Source: Byssochlamys sp. IMV 00236 (lineage: Eukaryota > Ascomycota > Eurotiomycetes > Eurotiales > Thermoascaceae). Taken from it: a stretch of DNA of 64,000 bases. Position 1 is the stretch's first letter; every line of letters starts with the position of its first letter. The stretch spans positions 62,001-126,000 of the forward strand of contig MSJH02000775.1 in assembly GCA_001931875.2 (NCBI GenBank), written 5' to 3'. Below the pieces are notes generated by a model, which saw only the letters and a list, made by a program, of their open reading frames with translations, did not search any database and was not told the DNA's origin. A program made the translations under genes and the position numbers. Positions 57,601-64,000 of the stretch are shown in pieces.

Positions 57601-59573
57601 TTATGCACTCCCAAGAATCAACTCGCGCAAGGTCTCCTCCGCCTTTGGCGCCTCGACACGACCCTTCTCTCCCATGCGCATCATCTGTCCGACAAACCAG
57701 CCAAGCTTGCCCAGCTGGTTCTTTTCTCGAATTTGCGCAACCATCTGTGGGTTCTTGCTGATAGCAGCTTCAGCCAAGGCCACGTACTCTTCTTTCGAAA
57801 GAGGCCGCAAGAGAAGGTTCTCCTCTTCAAGAAGCTGGTTGACAGGCCGCCGGTCCCCGTCAAAGACCATGGCCAGCACCTGTTTTGCCGTAGCCCCAGT
57901 GATCTGTTTCTGCAATAGATAGTGGACGATGGTTGCCAAGGTATCCGCTGGAACTCGATCCGCACTCCATGGCATATCCGCTTTGGTTAGAAGACCACCC
58001 AATTCATGCAGAACCCAGTTACCGGCCGTCCTGCCGATGTTGTCATTAGATTTGCCGGCCTCAACTCCCTGGAGGGAGCGTAGAGAATCGACAACGTTCC
58101 AGTAGTATTCGAGCCTGGAACCTTGATCGAGCTCAATGAGTGGCTTGGCATCTTCCACTGGCAATCCGTATTCTGGGCCAACAAGAGTACCAAGCAGCGT
58201 GTCAGGTAAGGTAGGCAGGCCGCCTTTGAGCTCAGATACAAGTCCTTGGTCGATAACGAGGGGCGCCAGGTCAGGGTCTGGCATATACCGGTAGTCCACC
58301 TCCCCTTCTTTCCCTCGCAGCTTTCTCGTCTCAGTGCTGCCGATAGTCCACCCACGCGTCTCGCCCTCCACGACGCCACCGCTCTCAAGGACAGCGATCT
58401 GGCGGTTCTTTTCAGCGATGATGGCGTCCTCCACTGCTTTGAAGCTGCTTAGGTTCTTGATCTCTGTACGCTGTCCCAATCCGCCAACACCGTGATACTG
58501 ATGTGTCCCTGGAGCTTCGTCTCGTCTTCGAACGGAGACATTGACATCGGCTCGCAGTCCACCCAACTCCATCCCGGTTGTTACCGCATTGACAGACTGT
58601 AGCAAGGCCTGGATCTTTCTGACGCATGCAGCCGCAGTGGCTGGTGAATGGATCTGTGGGAGGGTGATGATCTCGATAAGTGGATGGGATACGCGATTGA
58701 AATCAAGAAGTTGTAGGGCTGGTGGATATTCTTGTGACTTCGCAGTATCTTGCTCGAGCTGTACCTGCTTTATCTCCACGCGAACCCTCTCTCCATCTGC
58801 GGGCGCAATTCCATCGTAGTCGTACAAGTCTACGTAACCATTTTTGGCGAATGGCTCTGGTAGATGAGTCAGTCCACTGTTCAAACCCAGATGCTTCATA
58901 ATGCTCACCATAGTATTGTGTGATCTGATAACCGGCCGGCTGGTCTTGATAGAAATAATGTTTCCGGTCGAACCGGCTTATTGGCTGTATGTCACAATTC
59001 AGAGCGATGGCTGCACGCAGCGCCGGCAGTAACGTAGCCGCTTGAAATTCCTGGATCCCATTTAACCTCCTATCCAAAACGAGATATCAGTGGGTGGACG
59101 AACTGGTTGACTTCCTGGAAAAGCGAGGTCGAACAGCGCAACATTGGAATTGGGTAGGTCGCTGGTGGACGTTGCAGCTCCTATCGCGACAGTCAGACAG
59201 ACTCCTGGTGCAGGGAAAAATCATATTTTGCTTGCTTACTTGAAAATAGCTTCGCCTCAGTGTTCAATTGCGCATGTATCTCTATGCCCACTGTCAATTC
59301 CCATCCTTGTCGCGAAGCTTCTTCATGATCTTTCTTCTCTCGCTTGCGAGCCTTCAAAGCTTTCGCTTCCGCTTTCAGCTGTTTCCGGAGAGGTACGTGG
59401 TCACCGGCAGTCGTAGAAGCGGTAGTTTGTAGGGACCGTAGAAACTGTTTCGATGAAGTCTGAGCTGCGTGAAGAGCGGTGATTTCTGGTTGACCACGAC
59501 TCAGACGGAGGCATCGCGAGCAGAGCTCATAGCGAGCTACTCGATTGCTTCGGGGCAGCCATGATCGCAGCAT
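57601..59573 (-). CDS. PET112: Mitochondrial glutamyl-tRNA(Gln) amidotransferase subunit B (GatB/Pet112)
   Basis: Model: complement(join(57601..58856, 58909..59050, 59104..59180, 59240..59573)), 602 aa. It is a subunit of the mitochondrial amidotransferase that converts Glu-tRNA(Gln) to Gln-tRNA(Gln). The N-terminal 110 residues are Arg/Ser-rich and serve as mitochondrial presequence plus a Lys/Arg-rich linker. The catalytic cradle follows with [36 protein letters not shown] and [20 protein letters not shown]. The C-terminal helical and YqeY-like tail domain ([12 protein letters not shown] to the end) binds tRNA. The second intron (53 nt) has a weak GTTCGT donor; only the CCAG acceptor at 59051 gives the family sequence [19 protein letters not shown] prefer the ATG at 59573, since the frame further upstream lacks an ATG. 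Confidence 0.94.
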
Positions 59574-61212
59574 ATGTGAATTTGGTCTGAAAACCAGACA
59601 GGAAGGAGATAAAATCGATAGTGAGCAGCTTGGATCGCAGACTGCAAGCTCGATAGCTTTGGTGGTTGTTGCGCTCGATCGATCGTTTCCTCCATCTCCG
59701 TGTCCGCGGGCTTGGCAGCGATCCAAATGGTTGTTGTAATCTTTAGTGGATGCGCTAACTGGTTATCGATATGGATCTGATTAACTACTCTGCTCTACTC
59801 CGCACCGATCAGACAGTATCAGAGTAGGAGGTGCCGAAGAAACATCCCGGTGGTCACGAGAGATAATTGTCCAGTACAGACAAAAAAGCAAAAAGTTGCT
59901 AACCATCCTCTATGCTGACTTGTCCGTTGGCTGCGATGGCGACACCTGGCCGGGTGGTTGACTACCAGAGAAACTAGAGATAGTCGGGCGTGTAATCTAC
60001 GACCACGATGTTGACCTGGACTCACTAATCGTCTAGCGAAGGACACGAAATCCCAGCAAACTGCGATCAGATTCCTATCTATAGAGGACGCACGAAGACT
60101 GTGGCAGAGGCCGTCCAAATGCAACTACCACCACCAGGAAATTGCATCCTCAGGGTGCAGGCTGAAGAAAGCATTAGGATTGCGCTCCCCCAGCCGGGGT
60201 TTTACCAGCGTCTCCAAGCGACGGGATCTCTTTCTTAGTCTCTCCCATGAATATGGTGACTCCCTGCAAGAGCCAGAGAGAATGTTCTGCTGAATCCATC
60301 GATCTTCGACTATGCGAACAGACGTTCTCACAACTCGCCGCGCTGAGGTCTCAACGGAGACTCCATGCGCCGCTATACGAAAAGCGTCAAACAACAGGCT
60401 TGAGGATGCGGAACCCCACTAGCTAAGTCGACGCAAGGGATGGCGCCCACGAGTTAACGCTGGCCAGCGCAGCAGGTGCAATGTCTCGCGGGATCTTTTG
60501 CGCTGCATTGCTGCAATGCGTCCCACTACGTGCTTCCTGTCTCCGAGCAGAGTGCCGATTTGACTATGGATAATGGCACGGAGGATGGACTCAAGCATCC
60601 TCGACCTCCCTTTCCGGAAGACACACCTGGAAGACGATACGTTGCAGGGTGAGTCCTTGTCGACAACATCTCTGTGTGATGGTGTGAGGTGTCGCTGGCG
60701 GCGCTTCAGTCCTCGACTGCACGCAAGCTCTCGTGCGACGAATTGTATCGTAGTCCTAGCGTCAAGGTGAGCGATAAGTGTTTCAACATATAGGGCTCGT
60801 TGTCTCCGACTTTGGGGTCCGGGAGGGGTTTGGCATCCTCGTGGTGCTGGGTTCTGTACCACTCAGTTCCAGTTCCGACGCATGGACCGAGGACGAAATC
60901 ATCTGACGACAACTTTTGTCCTGGATCATTGAGAATTCCCTTTTCATTTCGAGCGCAATCTATACCCTTAATCGAAGTCATTGCTTTTACACCACGTTCA
61001 ATGCAGGAATCTATGTGAATCCCCGCGCCTGTCGCTGTTCATCACCGGAGCTTGGTACCTACCTTCACTGGGCTATCTCTTGATGCACTGGTCGACGACG
61101 CCATACTGGGACTGCTTTCGACATATCTATATATCATATTCCCTTCCGATCAAACGCAAGTTTCGTGTTTTCTCGCTATCTGCAATCGATTTCATACCTG
61201 GTCTTAATCACC
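59574..61212. other. Divergent spacer between GatB and the DUF6594 gene
   Basis: About 1.6 kb. It must hold both promoters. A minus-strand open frame of 147 codons (60419-60862) is Arg-rich and unsupported by motifs. Nothing else was recognised. Confidence 0.45.
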
Positions 61213-62883
61213 ATGCCATCTAGCTCCTTCTTCGGTCACAGCAGGCATAAAAAGGATGCTGCGAAGAAAGCTTCTGTACCTCCAACTACTGCTCAATCAA
61301 CCCCTGTATCGATAGCCAATTCTTCTGGGAGCTCTACTCCAAACGCATCCAGATTCAGACCACGCTCTCAAAGCCATAATGGCGCTGCGGCTTCGGAGAC
61401 ATCGTCCGCCAGGTCAGCAGTGACTGCAAAACCGACTGAGGCCACGAGAAAAATGCCAAACGTATTCGAGTTTCTCGAAGACGACGGTAAAGGGAATGGG
61501 CGCGAACCAGATAACACTGCGCATTCAGCTGGTAGAACCTCGCACTTCTCAGAACCAACGCGCACGATGCCAGCTCCTCAACGGACATTGACAAATGGAG
61601 TTCCGCCTCTGGTCGGTACTCCTACTACCAGAGTGCATGTTGATGCCGGTGTATCTCAGAGGGAAGCCAGCCCTGGTCGATCGTCTTCAGTGGCTTCGAG
61701 GGAATCCGCTGAATTCCAGCCTGCCACCCCACCTGATATGTCCCCTGCAGGTGTCCATATAGGCTTGGCAAAAGAGCATGCTTCGAATCAAAAGTTACAT
61801 CTTGCTGGTTCTTATAGCCCCGTAGGTAGTCTTGGAAGTCCATTCCTCGGAGAGCAAACTTTTGACCTTTCTGTGCCCGAATCTTACTACACCACCCCGA
61901 GAGAGAAACCGGTTCAATGCGAGCCCCTGGCGCCTTTACAAGCGAACGTCAAAGGCAGTCCAGGTTCGAAGAGTGATCGAGCAAAGAAGAACAAGAAGTC
62001 GCCAACTCTGTCATCGGGATACGAATATCTTGCGGCAAAGCTCACGCCTACGGTAAACGGTGACAAGACCATTCCACCACTCTATAGGAAATTCGAGTCC
62101 ATCAATCATCGAGTACTGCTCCACCTCCAGGATGAAATTTCACAGATGGAAGAGGATCTGCATATCCTTGATGACTATGAAGAAATGCACCGAATCGCAC
62201 TAGCCAAACAAGAAGGGACCAAACCGATGGCCGCTTCACGGCGAATGGAAGCCGACGCACAGTCCTACTCCGCATTGCATTATAGAAGAATGGATCTATT
62301 GGGAAAGCTCATCTTGAAGACGGAACAGTATAGTAAGTACCATCTCAGTATTTCATTACGGGTTCAGGGCCTGTTTGTAGACTCACTCTGGACATGCTTT
62401 TCCGCTACAATGAAGACAACGCACTTTGCTCGTACAGCAAAGTGATGCAGACATTGCCTCAGGCGCCTGAAAGGGACATCGAAACTTACCGTGCATGGAT
62501 GAAAGAGAATTGCCCCATAGTACGATCCGAAACGCGTTTCCTCGACCACAACCTCGATCTCGTTTCCCTTGCCCCTCGTTCTACAACCTCGATCTACTCT
62601 ACCATGGCTATCACTGCAGCCGCGATCCTCCTCCCCCTGCTCGCATTCGGAACAATATCGGAATTTATCGGCCGTCTCGTCGTCGTGGCCATCGTCGGAG
62701 GCGCCGCCGGTGTGTTCGCAGCAAAACATGCACCGGGCGTTGAACAACACGTCGATCCTCAAGATGGGTGGAGATGTGCCGCAATGTCAGTTATTCAACA
62801 CGTATTATATGTGCATTATCCATAGCTAACCCTGTCACAGATACTTCGGTTGTATGGCCGTCGCTGCTATAGCAATACCTTAA
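61213..62883 (+). CDS. DUF6594-type membrane protein with disordered N-terminus
   Basis: Model: join(61213..62332, 62416..62785, 62841..62883), 510 aa, starting MPSSSFFGHSRHKKDAAKK. The N-terminal 290 residues are Ser/Pro/Thr-rich and disordered. A helical region follows (LYRKFESINHRVLLHLQDEI, MEEDLHILDDYEEMHR), typical of fungal DUF6594 proteins, then LILKTEQY|NNALCSYSKVMQ across the first intron. The C-terminus has two or three membrane helices (MAITAAAILLPLLAFGTISE, LVVVAIVGGAAGVFAA, and the last exon YFGCMAVAAIAIP). The first intron is placed at 83 nt with acceptor ATGAAG because it gives the best family-like join; an alternative acceptor would leave only 35 nt. The molecular function of the family is unknown. 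Confidence 0.85.
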
Positions 62884-64000
62884 ATCCCACACAACTGCTA
62901 CGACTTTCACGAATGTGACGAATCTCCTTTTCCACCCTTCTGTGATGACATTTATATAATCAGTTGATTTCTTTTCTCATCCACGAAGCATTGAATTACT
63001 ATTAATTTATGACATGATTGTTTATGAATGTGAAAATATCTAGGCGCTTTGCTTTTTTACCATTTAACACCTTCTGTATAGATCCTGGCCAAAAAGAAGA
63101 AAGAGACAGGTTTACGAATTATTTCTATGAGAATGTGCGCTGTACTGGATGCATTTACTGGCGAGTTCATTTCGAAGCAACTATATTCAGTGTTACGCTT
63201 TCTTTTTCTTTTGCTTTTTCTTTTTTTTCTCTCTAATTGATGTTTACCGGCTTTCGAAACAAGACTCCATTTCATACTTTGCCACAAATCGCAGAACCTA
63301 AATAGATTGTTTCCCTTCTAAACCATCCATGAGCCCCGGACTAAATAATACAACCTGCACAAGTCAACTTGAGTCCGTCCATCCGTCTAGCCCTGAATCC
63401 CTGTTTTCCAGCCTTACGAGCCAGATCGTGCAGAAGGGCAAAAGAGAAAAAAAAAAAGTACTCGTGAGAATCTCTAGCAAGATAATAAACAAGCATATAA
63501 TAAGCTTTTTGTTTAGACTCAGCACCAAAAATTATGAAATGAAGTGGAAGAAGAAGAAAAAAGCGCCTGCCCGCAGTCGCGGTGCCACGTGACTGTTTCT
63601 GGACCAACCAACCGACGAAACCAGTCTTTGAGCTGCTCCGCGCCGTTACCCCTAAAATGTAAAATGTGGCAAAGGTGGAGGAAAAACTAGAAGAGGGATA
63701 GAAAGCAAAGAAAGGAAGCAATAATAACGGGAATAATAAAACATAATAGGGGAAGCAACTTAGGTGGCAAGGTAAGCCCGAAAAGACCGGTCTTAGATAG
63801 ATTGAATTGTGCTCCAGAAGCTACCAGTATCATGTAGTAGCGCTCCATGGGAATGGTATTAAACCAGTTGATAAAGAGCTCGGGAGCATTTCGAAATCAC
63901 TGTCATTTTGCACGTCCGGGTATCCAAGCATTTCTTCTTAAAGTCAAGGCAACAGTTCAATCTTACATCACATCCCATAAGGACATCTCATTGACTCATT
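62884..64000. other. Terminal spacer, no gene seen
   Basis: AT-rich 3' flank of the DUF6594 gene to the window end. It includes a T/C-rich tract near 63197-63236 and a CCACGTGAC motif near 63587-63596, which might belong to a gene starting beyond the window. Confidence 0.45.

Noticed and set aside
59051..59103. A 34-nt intron in GatB ending at ATAG, or a frameshift, as explanation of the broken frame
   Set aside because: Extending the intron to 53 nt with the CCAG acceptor restores both the frame and the expected PGSQPEFQ sequence, so no mutation is needed.
60419..60862. Minus-strand 147-codon frame between GatB and the DUF6594 gene
   Set aside because: Arg-rich composition, overlapped by frames on the other strand, with no family signal.

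Overview
The window is nuclear DNA of a filamentous ascomycete, most likely an Aspergillus or close relative in the Eurotiales. Genes carry short introns (about 50-120 nt) with GTRNGT donors and CTRAY-like branch points. Intergenic spacers are long, and most recognisable proteins (AtfA, Get3, eIF3e, Rpt3, PepE/Pep2, arginase, DUF6594 and F-box proteins) have the layout seen in aspergilli. The genus is inferred from protein character; no database was searched. No tRNA, rRNA or CRISPR was seen.

Left part (0-8 kb): a bZIP stress regulator (atfA, minus), a 2.7 kb spacer with E-box and CRE-like motifs, a 5-hydroxyisourate hydrolase with an apparent N-terminal peroxisomal signal (minus), and the tail-anchored-protein ATPase get3 (plus).

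Middle-left (8-25 kb) looks accessory. A gene desert of almost 6 kb leads to a very large gene that joins an N-terminal zinc-finger region to a C-terminal nucleoside-phosphorylase (PNP_UDP) domain. This is the domain type used by fungal NLR proteins and by ATP-degrading immune effectors. The first zinc finger carries an in-frame stop that can only be avoided by splicing. Next comes an orphan gene without an upstream ATG, bracketed by two diverged direct repeats, then a YAT-family amino-acid permease with a GC-AG intron and GATA sites upstream.

Right part (25-64 kb) is mostly housekeeping: eIF3e and mitochondrial ribosomal protein mL49 share a 354 bp divergent promoter; then a SWI/SNF ARID subunit, proteasomal ATPase Rpt3, vacuolar aspartic protease, the RNA polymerase II CTD phosphatase Fcp1, a CENP-B/pogo-type DNA-binding protein without transposase, a ferric-reductase-like oxidoreductase with a nested dyad-symmetry element upstream, an F-box protein, a 64-residue hydrophilic protein, a four-TM membrane protein, arginase, mitochondrial GatB and a DUF6594 membrane protein.

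There is no operon-like organisation. A loose nitrogen theme (purine catabolism, arginine catabolism, amino-acid uptake) is visible, but these genes are scattered and need not be co-regulated. Exon boundaries were derived by hand from splice consensus plus reading-frame continuity, and every multi-exon model sums to a whole number of codons.
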